Assembly (NCBI GenBank): GCA_028641055.1
Contig: CM054060.1
Span: 209,398,445-209,462,444 of the forward strand
Reading direction: 5' to 3'
DNA length: 64,000 nt
Origin: Alopecurus myosuroides
Lineage: Eukaryota; Streptophyta; Magnoliopsida; Poales; Poaceae
The translations under genes and the position numbers were made by a program. Shown piece by piece: positions 41,866-52,869 of the stretch. Within the stretch, counting starts at the first letter, position 1, and every line of letters starts with the position of its first letter. The notes beneath the pieces are model-generated. The model had not been told where the DNA came from, ran no database searches, and saw only the letters and a list, made by a program, of their open reading frames with translations.

Positions 41866-41880
41866 CCCCGGCAACGGCGC
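41866..41880 (-). other. Primer binding site of the Athila-like element
   Basis: GCGCCGTTGCCGGGG on the minus strand matches the tRNA-Asp-type site of Athila elements. It lies 12 bases inside the right LTR boundary. Confidence 0.75.
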
Positions 41881-41892
41881 GAGAAAAGTGCT

Positions 41893-43290
41893 TGATGACT
41901 CCCAAGTGCAGGAGATCAATTGTAGTACCTTTCGATAAGTATTTGAGTGTCGAACCCACGAGGAGCTGAAGGTAAGCTATCTATTCTCTAAAGCTCTATA
42001 ACCCTCTTATATGGTTGTTTATGCAAAGCAATAAGTTTGACTAAAAGGAACTAACTAATTAAAAGCAAGTGACGTGGAGTGTGGTTTGTCTAGTAACTAG
42101 TGAAGCAAGTTTAAAATGCAAGTTTCTAAGCAAGTTTCACAAGTAGCAAGCAGCAAATATTTCAAGTATCTCAAGGGAGCAAGTGTTCTAGCAATAGGTG
42201 TTTCGTTCGTGTGGTTGTCACAATTAGTGAAGCACATGTTTTAGTCTTAGTTGTTTCTTCTAGGAAGGAGCCATGAATAGGTATAGTCAAGTAAATGATC
42301 TACAACCCCTTATGATGGATCATGTGGCCAAGTAAATGACTGCACAAGATTGATTAAGACATAAAGTCCCACCATAGCCTTACGTTCTAAGGTCCCCTAT
42401 ATATATCCCCCAATAACTTAACTTTGTGGCTCGGTCTCAGGTTACTGTCACTCCCAAGTCACCACCACTCCATTATGCTACCGGTGATCACCTTACATGC
42501 ATTCCCCAACATATGCGTGCACTCATATATTGTACATAAAGACAATCATAGAAGATAACAAACTTGTATGCAACCAATCAACGAACTATTTCACCATTGC
42601 CAAGAACAATTCACTACTCAAACATAGACGGGGAGACACAATACATCAAGGGAATATAGTATTGCATCATACATCGTGGTTGCCAAGAGATTACAGTGGA
42701 GAGATGGAGCTGATCTTGCTGTAGATGTTGATGATGAACACGCCGGAGGGGGTGGAGCCCTCCGGGGGTGATCCCGGCGGCGTTTCCCCCCCTCTGATCT
42801 TCTCCGGCGGCAGCCTTCTGTCTCTCTGTTTCGTGGTTTCGTCTCTCGGCGCCGCCTCCTCCTCGAAAAGGCCAGGGGACCCTTTATATAGTCGTTTTTA
42901 GGTCACGAGACACTCGGGAGAAGAAAGATCGACGGTATCGGAGCCACGGGGGAAAAAAGGGGGCCTCTCACGCGGCCAAGGAATCTGGCCGCGTGGAGGG
43001 TCCTCTTTGCCACCTGGTTGGCCTTTTGGCCCTCTACTTTGTCCCATGGTCTTCGTCTCGAAAATTCTGAACCGTGCTCTTTGGCCCTTGCCCTTTTTGG
43101 AGTCCCGAAGCTCCCGGAAAGTCTGAAACACTAAAAAGTACGTTTTCTGGAAAAACAGGGTTAGAACTAAAAGAAGGGGGATTGTTTAGAAAATCCCCCA
43201 AATCATTATAAAACATGAATATTAGTTGCTAATATGTAGGAAAAACAAGTAATAACATGTAAAGTTCATGTATGCATTTTACATGCATCA
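41893..43290 (-). repeat. Right LTR (5' LTR) of the Athila-like element
   Basis: It is 1,398 bp, the copy of 36431-37819. Its minus-strand TATA box is at about 42883-42890 and should drive transcription of the interior. Confidence 0.9.
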
Positions 43291-43295
43291 CATGC

Positions 43296-44233
43296 TCAAG
43301 ATCATGCCCAAGACGGCGGCCAAGAAGCTATGGAAGAAGTCCGAGAAGACGGCGCCAAAGAAGGAGAAGGGAAGGAGGAGGAGAGAGAAGGGAAGGGAGC
43401 CCGACCTCAAAACTCGGACATGCTCGACCCCCAAAAGAGGCAACCGACCCCCACCCCGGCCTCGGGCTGTCTCCTCTGCACTTCAGGCCGACCGGCCTCC
43501 CGAGCACCTCGGCCTCCACCCCGGCCTCGGACCGGTCTCCCAGCGTGCCAGGCCGGGCTGTCTCCAAAGATCCCGACCCCCACCCCGGCCATGGGCCGTC
43601 TGCCCGCATCGCCAGACTGGTTGCCCGATTGCTGCTCCTACCCCGGCCTAAAGGCCCGACCAGGCCGGCCTCCCATGGCGGCTGCCCTGCTGCTGCGCAA
43701 AGAGAGGGGAAACCCCCTTTTCCTCCCCCACCAACCCCCTTGGCTATAAAAGGACCCCCTCGGGCTGGATCTATGGTTAGATATGAATTTAGACATTTGA
43801 GCTTTGCTCTTGTACCCCTCTTGTGAGGCTACTCCTATGGTTCGTACCTAGGATCGTATCAAGGCTACTCCTATGATGTATATCTAGGATCGTATCAAGA
43901 CTGCACCAGGTTACCTATCCTTTCCCATTGGGAATCAATTAGGGACTTACCAATCTATCTCAACTAACCCTTGAGGTTCTATTGGCGTGGTGGACCGGCC
44001 ACGTGGTATTGATGCGGTTTCCGATAAGGTGAGTTCGGTTGGATCGATTGTTCCATAGGCGGTCATTGCGGCTTAGTTGACGGGAGATCGGGTCTTTCAA
44101 TTCTTGCTAGTTATATTCTCTCCCCAATCCCCTCTCGTTCCCCTTGTGTTCTTCATATTCGTCGTTCGTTCTTCGTGTTCTTGGTCAATTCGTGAAGATC
44201 AGGCCACCCAAGAGGTTAACCCCTCCATCATCA
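43296..44233 (+). repeat. 3' LTR of the truncated element, right part
   Basis: It continues 36247-36430 after the nested insertion and ends in ATCATCA. The GC-rich part (43300-43740) gives long compositional frames that I do not call genes. TATAAAA at 43745-43751 is the likely promoter. A ~36-bp unit GGCTACTCCTATG...GGATCGTATCAA is repeated twice at 43826-43897. Confidence 0.7.
43745..43751 (+). promoter_or_regulatory. TATA box in the LTR
   Basis: GGCTATAAAAGGACC lies at the junction of GC-rich and AT-rich parts of the LTR, as expected for U3/R. Confidence 0.65.
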
Positions 44234-44643
44234 TCTGGAAATGGCGTCGGAATAACTTGGAATTGTATACCGGATTGGTGAGATGGAATTAGTCATTATA
44301 CATCTAGATATGGCCAGCTTCTCTGTCCCTGTCCAAGGCAGGCGCATGCCCAGGGATAGACCCTCTGAAAACCGGCCTCATGCTAGAAATGTGGTCATTG
44401 ATCACAAGGGTGGCAACGGGGAGGTCGCTTTCATCCTCGGAGTCGTCGGAGGAGGAGGACGAGTACATCAGGATGTTGTTGAAGAAGAAATCGTTCCCAC
44501 TGTCGGCCATTTCTCCGGATGGAACGATGATGAACTCGGTCCAGGCAAATGGACGAGCACCTTGTGTGCGGCCCCTCGGGGTGTGCTCGGCGGTGCGGTC
44601 CGTCCAGCGGCGCGACCAAGCACGTGCGGAACCAGCGGGTGGC
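44234..44643 (-). pseudogene. PIF/Harbinger transposase fragment (N-terminal part)
   Basis: On the minus strand ATG 44510 begins MADSGNDFFFNN, then a Ser/Asp tract, RPVFRGSIPG and DRDREAGHI. This is the typical start of grass HARBI1-like nuclease proteins. The frame then has TAG (44304-44306) and TAA (44289-44291), yet family-like sequence persists between and after them (FHLTNPVYNSKLFRR). It ends at the LTR boundary near 44234, so the catalytic DDE part is missing. The upstream frame extends across 44643 and, without the giant-LTR element, is continuous with 59273. Confidence 0.65.
44639..44643. repeat. Target site duplication GTGGC (left copy)
   Basis: GTGGC is found again at 59269-59273. 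The two flank the giant-LTR element exactly. Confidence 0.93.
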
Positions 44644-47600
44644 TGTGGTGACCCAGCACACCACTGCATGTGTAGTGCGCATGTCGGTGACATAATACTC
44701 ACAGAAGGACTTATCCGTGAATATTACATCTCTCAGAGTGGTACAACAGAAACACAGCGGGTCCAAGCAAAGCTATAGGATACAAACTTCATTACAAAAT
44801 CTTGAGAATCTCTTTGATGAATCAAGAAGATCTCTCGCAAATGAAACATCAGAAGAAGCAATACGCAGCTCCAAGCCGGAGTAGAACTCTAGCTCAGAAC
44901 TAATCCACTACGGCTGATGTCAGCCCTAATCTATGGCTTATAACTACTAAGTCCAAGAATGGCCTCTACCTACACCTTGATAGCTTGTCCTCCACCAGTG
45001 TTGTTGATGATGATACTTTACCTACTAAGTAGTAGATCACTCCACGTAGCTTCATGAGGTAGTGATGGCTTCACGATGACGACTTCCATATGCTTCCACT
45101 CTAAGCAGGGGGTCAAACGGGATAGAATGAGTAACGAGCGTTACTCAACAAGTTCATGATAAATAGTGGGTGGTTGATGCACAAACTACAGCTTTAGAAT
45201 CGAAAGGGTCATAAGCTAATGCAAGGTTTTGTAAATCTTTCTTCAAGAGGTTGCTTTTAATTCTGAAAACTATGCCCGCCAGATCTTCACAGGATTAGAA
45301 CTTTCATGGAGTTGCCTTTCCTGCGGCGTTCACAGCTCCTTCCCGGAACAAGGGGTAACATGTCACATCCTTTTACACTCTGCAGAGGTGCGTTACTTTA
45401 CCCATGGACGACCAAGACCATGTTGCACAACCAGGCTCGAGATCCTGTCCACTCCCACTCAGGTGTGGGGCTCGGTAGTTGGTCCAAGCCAAACCGCGCT
45501 TCTCCGCACAACGCATGCCCACCCATTTCTGCCAGCAGGTTGAACGCCTGATTCCACCCCTCACGATGGAGATCTACGCGCCCCTGGCAGACACTCATAG
45601 ACCCCAGAGTCCGTGGGACGTAAGGGCTCCCACCCATGTGCATCTAGTCTCGCAAGACCTACAGCGTACGTCTCTGGCAGTCCGTTGACATGCGGACGAG
45701 AAAAGTATCACGGCTGACTTACTCCCCCCATAGAAGATCCATGGTCAACGCGAATTTACGGCGCAAGAATCCTGACGGTAGTTGTTGTTAATTCCTAGGT
45801 AATACGTTCACATGCAGATGGAACCTTCCTTTGACCTATTCATCTTACCATGGTTCCATCCGCCCACCAAACAGAACACTACCACTCGGGTAGTCATTCA
45901 ATTAGTCATATTATTATAAAAATAGGATCATGCATTCTTTTGAGAATAGGTGATAATACGATAGGGTTTTTGCAAATAGTTTGTTATGAGATACTGCAAA
46001 GGATATGAGCAAGTGATGAACTTGCCTGAGATTTAAATGACCATAAAATTCCATGTCTTCGGGTCAAGGGTCACGTAGAACATCCTGACGTCTGAAAGAG
46101 AGCAAAGTAGTCCCGGTAAGGACTACAGAAACACTGGCAACATGCTACATGCATAATAATGAGATGCAATCGTGAAATACCCTGGAAAATACCGCAGCTT
46201 ACAAGTGTAAGCTATATTTGATATGGTAACTTAATCTTATGAGTTTTAGGTGAAATGTTTCATTACTTGTGGTGATGTGGTTATTACTACTTTTAGACTT
46301 ACGTGTGTTTCACTTTTATTTAGCAAACAATTGTTATCTTGTTTAGGCAAACATGTTTATTACTTGATTAAATAGCAAAACAACAACACACGGAGAACAG
46401 TTATTGAATAGATAATAGACACACTTTATTTTATGTTCGAAAGTGTAGAGCTAATGTCAATGAGTTTAGTAGCTAATAAAACTACTCTATCCTCACATAA
46501 TTTGGTAGTGACTAGTGATGATAGGTTTAGTAGGTATGAAAACATGGTTTTATTAATAAGGAAAATCTTGTTTGTGATAGTTGTTTATGGTTATAATGGA
46601 ATATTACAGAATTCCATTATACCCTTTTGAAACAATTCTATAAGTTGAAGAACATGTTTTATATTTAACAGATTTTAATTCGAAATGCTTTTCTTTTTAA
46701 TTTAATACATCATTCAATGATTCTGATAAGATTTGCACAAACTATTAATTTATTGATTTTAAAGGAGATAAATGACTAGGCAAATATTGAACACATGAAA
46801 ACTTAGTCAAATGGCTTTGAAAACATCATAGATGAGTTTCATAAGTCATTTGGAACATTTTGATATATAACTTGTATTTCTCTGATTTTATGAATTATTT
46901 ATTATTTTCAGAGTTAATGGTTATTATTATTACTACTATTACTTCTTTATTTTATTTAATTGTTTAAGTACTTATTGGTTTCTCAGAAAACATAGATTAT
47001 GGAATGTTTTGAAATGACTCACTATAGAAATTTGGAAGGATATAATCTTAGTTGTTTTTTTTATTTTTATTCTAAACAAGTTTTTATTATAAATTACTAT
47101 TCCATGATAATCAATTTTAAGACTATAAATATTATTGTATTATTATATTTAATAGTTTATATACCAAAAACTTGTACTGATTTGATAAGTATTTAAATTC
47201 AACTTAATTTGAAATTTGTATAATTGTAGGTATTATTTTATATTTTTTTATTAACATTTTAGGGTATTTACCCATCTGCCCCTAGGCTGACAGGTGGCCC
47301 CAGGGGTTATGGTTGGACCTAACCCACTGGTCTGGTCGGGCTGGACCAGACCAGGCGCACACACACGACCCGAGCCCCCCCCCCACCTCTTCTCCTCCTT
47401 CCTCTGCACAAGGCGACGCCGAGGCGACCGCATCGCCCGCCTCCCCTCCGGCGATTTCTTCTCTCCTCTCCGTCTATCCCCGCCGCCGTGACCTAGCGCC
47501 ACCTCTTCTCCTCTCTGACCGCTACCACGCCCCCTCCTCGATCTGCTCTTCTCCCCGTGTGGCTCCCGTGGAGATCCTCAAACCCTAACCCTAGGGTTAG

Positions 47601-50600
47601 GTACTCGGGGTGCTCCTCCACCTCTCCGGTGGTCGTGGCTCCTTGACGTGACTCCTGGGGCTCCAGGAGTTGATGTGCTGTTGCGGCTGCTCCGATGGCT
47701 TCGTTTCCGGGGACATCGCCGCCGGGACGGCCTGCGGGGCAACCGTGGCTTCTGTCGTGCTCCTCTCTCCATCCGGATGTGGTCACCACGATGGTGACCA
47801 CCTGTAAGTTGCTCTCTCCTTTCTCTCTGCCCTCCAACCTCTCTCTCTCTCATGGATTCTTCCGTTTCCCCTTGCTCTGGAGTCTAGCCATCGAGCTAGC
47901 TCATGCTGCGCCTCCCTGTGATGCTTTCTGTGCCCTAGTACATGATTGGTAGCATTGGATGGTTTTATCTTATGATTTACTTGATGTATGAGACATGGAA
48001 TCCATGCCATGACCTATGATGGATGAGAGATTTTTATTGTGCACCGAGATAATCCCTCCGTTGCTATGTGCGGTGAGATGTTACTGGTTTGTGTGTACGA
48101 TCTCGGGTGGCTTTGCTGTTAGATCAAAATGATCCTATGATTATTTGATTTACTGTGGTGGTATATGTTCGAAAAGTGAATGTGCAGTGTGGTAAAAATT
48201 GTCTTGCTTGTCCCCTGGACATGCATATGTACTGTTTTGGGACAATGATACTTGATGTTTTGTGCCCATGTGCTTATCTATGGAGTAGGATTTATCCTTC
48301 TGGTGCCTCATTAAGTGTGCACGGTTATAAACATGCTTAATATGATCTAGTGCTGTTGGTATACATCTGTGAGCAATTTTCTAAGACAACCCATCATGGA
48401 TGATGTTATTGAGGCAATTAAACTCTTGGATAGGAACTGATAATTTACCAAATGTATCCACAGCTCAACGATGAACTTGATACCAAATCAGAGAGCAAAA
48501 CAACATTCAAAACACAGGATATTGGGTTTGCTTGCCAGATATCGTGTCTAGGGGGTGCACTCCTGGTATCCTGTGTTTGGTGTGTTTTCCTTTGGAGCAA
48601 TTTACTTAGTTGGCTTAATTTTCTGGACAGATTTGGATTTCTAAACTGATAAGAACATGGTACTGCTGATCTAATGCCCCTAAGCAATTTTATCTGATAA
48701 GAACAGTTGCTTCCATCTTGATTAAGCCCCTGGCCAGTGATGCAAAGCCTGAGGCCCAAGTTTAAATAAGAACAGATGCTAGATTTGATGATTTTAATTT
48801 CCAGTGATGAACTTTAGCATAGCACTTCTATGCCTATCTGAGGAAAATAACCCCAGCCTGCTTTCTGTGCATAATCTAGCAATTGCTTGCTAGATGGTGT
48901 GTAGTTAACAACCTGGGGCTTGTTGGCTATGGATGGTTTGTGTGCTTGTGGTCTGCTTGCTCCTCAGCCTTGCTCCTCCACTTATAGCTTGGCCTTGTGA
49001 AGATCTTGCTCCAGGTATGCCTCCCCAGCTAGTGGCTTGGCCTTGTTGTTATCCTACTGGATCTATGGTCTCACAGATCTTTGCTGGATGAATTGAGTTG
49101 TGGTGCTGTGGTTTCCTGGTGGTTGTTCTTGTTGCTCTTGCTGAAGCTGTGCAACTCGAGCTGTGAATAGGGGAAAGTGTGATGTGACTCCCTCCCCTTG
49201 CGGCTGGTGTGGTATTTATACCACAGCAGGGGTTTTGACAGCACTAAAGTGTGATGGTGAGTGTGTTGTGTGCTTGTCTACGTTGCCTAGGATATTTCCT
49301 GGGAGATGTGCTCGGTTTGCATTTGGTCTTATCCTGGTGTTGTACTTAATTTTGGCTTGCCACTTGTATTACCTGATACTTGCCCATGATGTTGGTCTGA
49401 GGCACTACCACTGATTTGAATAGATACTACAAGTAATTTACTTAACCCAGTGATGAGATTAGCAGTGCATCACACTGCAAATCTGAGGGTACTAATCCCC
49501 ACTCACCCACCTTTCTTTTATTTTCTTTTGTTTATTTTGCAGGAACAGAAGATAAATTGGAGACTGTAACTTTGCAAGGATTAGTTTAGGAATTTATTTT
49601 GTAATTGTCCACTTGTAATATAACATGTAATTTTGCATTTGTTGGATTATGTAATGACTTTGTATTATTATTTTATTATCAATAAAGTTTATTGTTTTCT
49701 TTTTCTTATACACAATGAAATTGGAAATGTCCAATACTTGATATTTCTTAATTGTTTCCATTTGATTATGGTAATAGTATTTTCTTGATTATTCAATTTG
49801 AATTCAAATTCAATTCAAATATTCACAAGTTTCAAATAATTCAAGTTTGAACTCCTCAATTTCAAATTTAATCAATAGGTCATGTCGAAATTCCACTCTC
49901 TTCCCATATTGGTCTCGCTCTCTCTCTCCACTAGAATATCGATGGGACCTCGATCACTTCGGGGTCTAGTATTTACAAATAAGTCTCCAGTTGCCACGAG
50001 TCTTCTGGTACTGTCTTTGTCACTTGAAAGGCAGATCCACTCATGGATTCCATCATCAACTATCTTACCCTTGTGGTGAAAACAACCAGTTGTTCAAAGC
50101 AAATATTTTACTTAGATGTTTATGAAAATATGGGAGATTGTTTTATGACACCAATTAGCCTTAAACATATAAAAAGAATTTGTTGACAAGTTTGCAAGGC
50201 TTATCCCCAAATTACTTTTCATATCCAAGAGACTGAGATGTACTAGGTTACTCAAACTTCTGTTGGTTTGTGTCTGACACTCAATTGTTTGAGTATACAA
50301 AAGTGATCTGTTAACAAGGTGTACAGGCTTGTTACCAAACTACTTCTATAGAGCACTAACATTGGAGTATCACACTGTTTCAAGAGTGTTGATAAGATCA
50401 GATCAATATATAAAAGTTCTCCAAGTACTCTTATGGTAGATTGGAGTAGCACTTCTAAAACACTCTAAATATTCTTCTTGAAGATCCTCCTGTGGTAGTT
50501 TCTCCTTTCTGGTGAGTTGCTTCTCTTGCAGATTGATTTAGAGAATATTGGGAACAAGATAGAATAATCTTGACAACATAAAAAGATCTAGATTAAGAAT

Positions 50601-51034
50601 TAATTCATGATTAGGAAATATAATATCCCTACTGTTGTGATGGTTCAATTGTGTATTACTATCTTGTGGAGATGTGATCACCAGCTATGTGGTTTGGATA
50701 CTCACTCCTCTTTGAGTTCTGGATACCTAGTTGATTTCTCTCAAATCACTTACAGACTTGAGGTTAGGCTTGTTGAGAGTTAGTGTTGGTCACAACCAAT
50801 TATGGTTTGTGTAACCATATGGTTTGGTTTCTTAAGATACTTTTTATAAAGATCACTCCAATTATACTCTTGACCAGATGATCTAGTCCTATTTCATCAT
50901 GTCAAGTGAAACATTGGTCACTTTGGTTTGTTTAAACTTTCGCGCCAAAATTTCCCGTACTTTTAGATGCATGCTTTGCAAATGCACATATTAAATTTAG
51001 ATCCTTATAACTTCCCAAACACTGTGATGTTACA
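44644..51034 (-). repeat. Left giant LTR (3' LTR)
   Basis: Its content repeats at 52870-59268. It has an AT-rich middle, a GC-rich block (47270-47960), and a TATTTATA box inside GTGGTATTTATACCAC at about 49210-49223. Small open frames are paired between both LTRs and are not called genes. Confidence 0.92.
47280..49690 (+). other. Gene-like module antisense to the element within the left giant LTR
   Basis: On the plus strand a GC-rich first-exon-like block ends at a consensus donor (CACCTGTAAGTT, 47804). A strong polypyrimidine acceptor TTTATTTTGCAG lies at 49542, and AATAAA follows near 49681. An ATG at 47695 gives a short frame, but splicing these two sites creates an immediate stop. It may be a captured gene fragment or a non-coding transcript. 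The copy in the right LTR spans about 55550-57925. Confidence 0.35.
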
Positions 51035-51048
51035 GTATCTCCCCCTTA
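51035..51048 (-). other. Polypurine tract of the giant-LTR element
   Basis: AAGGGGGAGATAC on the minus strand directly precedes the LTR start TGTAACATC. Confidence 0.9.
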
Positions 51049-52855
51049 ACAAGAACTTCGTCCTGAAGTTCAACCTCTCTCACGTAAAGATAGGTAGAGA
51101 TAACTTCTGTAGACCGTTGAATCTTCAGAACTGTTTTCTGGTGTTGACCTTGGCATGTGTAGCCTCTTGTCTAGATTATTCACCTTCCACTGTCTTGCAT
51201 AATAATCTAATACTAAGCCTGTTGCTATGACAACTCTGTTTTGTTACTATGCCTTCCTAATGGTCTCACGAAGAACATGTGGTATTTCCACCACATAGTG
51301 GATACCAAGTTTCGTTCTCCGATGAATAGGTATGGTTTCCTACCTCTCACAACTTTCTGAAGAACAATTGGTACATCCACCAGGTGATGAATACCAATAA
51401 GATTCCTCCGATACACTGGATTTTGGCTATGGTTTGGACTCCATTTGGTTCAGTCTAATGGGCTCAAGAGGAATACTGCTCAAAGAAACTTGTACAATGT
51501 AGTGTACATTGACTTAGGCTCAGTTATTAGTGAAAATATCTTCGAGTTTCCTCGAGTTTTAACTTTTTCCTTCATGCGACTATAACCTATTCCATTGGTT
51601 ACTTCCTATGGTCCTTCTACATCTTTGAGTTTTGACTTCTACTGGACAACTCTATAAGTTTATTTATCAAACTTCTACATGATCTCTTCATGGATATAAC
51701 TACTGATGTTATCATCTTGGCATCACTTGTGGTATAACTCCATGTGTTGATGAAATATTTCACCAACTCCAAACAAAATGTGGAATATGGTCCATTCCCA
51801 TCAGTGTCTTCATTGATTTCTACCTTCTTTACTTCAAGGACTTCTAGAGCTTTGATAGTTGCTTCAATCAGCTGAGATTTCAGACCGCTCTCATACTAAT
51901 CCTATACCCTCTAGACCAGTAACATCAAGATAGAACTCAATGTTTGCCATGCATCTGCACATCAGGTTCAATCTTCATGTACAGATCTAGTCAATCAAAG
52001 ATCCAAATAAGATCCAATAAATCCCAAATGCAGTTATCACTCATGCATTAAAAGCCTGTGAAATAAAACTACTTAGAGTAAAACATCTCAAGTACCAAGG
52101 CTCTTAAATGCTATACACTACAAGTAGGTATATAGTACCCTGTAATCCTATACTACACAACCACTCTTTGCCTAAGTAACTACTCCAACTGCATGCCTTT
52201 TTACAATGGAATAAACCAAGACAAAATGATCCTATAGTAGTTGTTGTCTAACTTAGTTCCATATAGGACTAAGTACCATGTCAATTAACGTACTTCACCT
52301 TGGTTATGATAAGCTTCTCCTAACATCTGTTGGTCCTTCATGGTGTTGATCATATCATAGAAATAGTAATGTAGCTTCCATCAATGCTTATGCCTTCTCC
52401 TAATTCTATTCTATACTATTGTGATTCACCACTAGAGTTGATAACTAAGGATATGGTATGTACCCCATAGTTACCATGGTCTAACAATTCTTCATGATTC
52501 TCAAATATCCCTTCTTGATAACTCATGTACTTACTCTATATCATGTTCTACTCCATCCCATGCATTCATAGAATGCATAATCATCACTTTCACTTCATCA
52601 TCTCTGACTATGTCAGAACTCTTTTTCTCAACAAACTGATAGATGATAGACTTCTAACTATTCATACCTAGGTATATAGAAATTAGATGAGTATATTTAC
52701 TCAAGTTGAGTAAGAAATTCTATACAAGTATGATTATATCATTCTCAGGTGGATGATCATCATAGTTGTAGGAAATGTGGTTTAGATAAGATGGCTTCCT
52801 ATAGTATTTACCAACCTACAGATCTCCTAAAAGGTTTTAAACCTAAGGTCGCTTC
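51049..52855. other. Interior of the giant-LTR element, non-coding
   Basis: The longest frame is a 63-codon minus-strand frame at 51225-51416 with no motif. No gag, protease, RT or integrase remnant was recognised. The sequence may contain packaging signals. Confidence 0.6.
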
Positions 52856-52867
52856 GCTCTGATACCA
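52856..52867 (-). other. Primer binding site (initiator tRNA-Met type)
   Basis: TGGTATCAGAGC on the minus strand lies two bases from the LTR end, the classic plant retrotransposon primer site. Confidence 0.95.
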
Positions 52868-52869
52868 CC

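Larger units (their letters stand above)
36431..43290 (-). mobile_element. Non-autonomous Athila-like LTR retrotransposon
   Basis: The element is 6,860 bp with LTRs of 1,389 and 1,398 bp, and a CATGC target duplication. Minus orientation is shown by a primer site GCGCCGTTGCCGGGG (minus strand, 41880-41866), as used by Athila-type elements with tRNA-Asp, and by an AAGCTTGGGGATG tract at the other end. The 4.07-kb interior has no gag, protease, RT or integrase motif. The LTRs differ by roughly 25-30 substitutions and an 8-bp indel, about 2% by eye, so it is older than the Tat element. Confidence 0.9.
33700..44233 (+). mobile_element. 5'-truncated non-autonomous LTR element (internal region plus 3' LTR), split by a nested element
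   Basis: The internal region (33700-36246) ends in a polypurine tract AAGGGGGGGGAGA. Directly after it a TGAT...ATCA LTR runs 36247-36430 and 43296-44233, interrupted by the 36431-43290 element. No matching 5' LTR lies upstream; the left end meets direct repeat copy 2. No protease, RT or integrase is present, so it is non-autonomous or deleted. Confidence 0.75.

Noticed and set aside
43268..43826. Three overlapping long frames in the GC-rich LTR block
   Set aside because: Pro/Arg/Gly compositional frames within U3 of an LTR, upstream of its TATA box, with no domain.
45306..45688. Paired short frames in both giant LTRs (45306-45551, 53586-53777, 48445-48759 and others)
   Set aside because: Their duplication follows from the LTRs, small differences shift or end the frames, and no motif is recognisable.
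47493..47853. Minus-strand Arg/Glu/Gly-rich frame in the GC-rich block of the giant LTR
   Set aside because: Compositional; its partner in the other LTR differs in length and frame, and no domain is seen.
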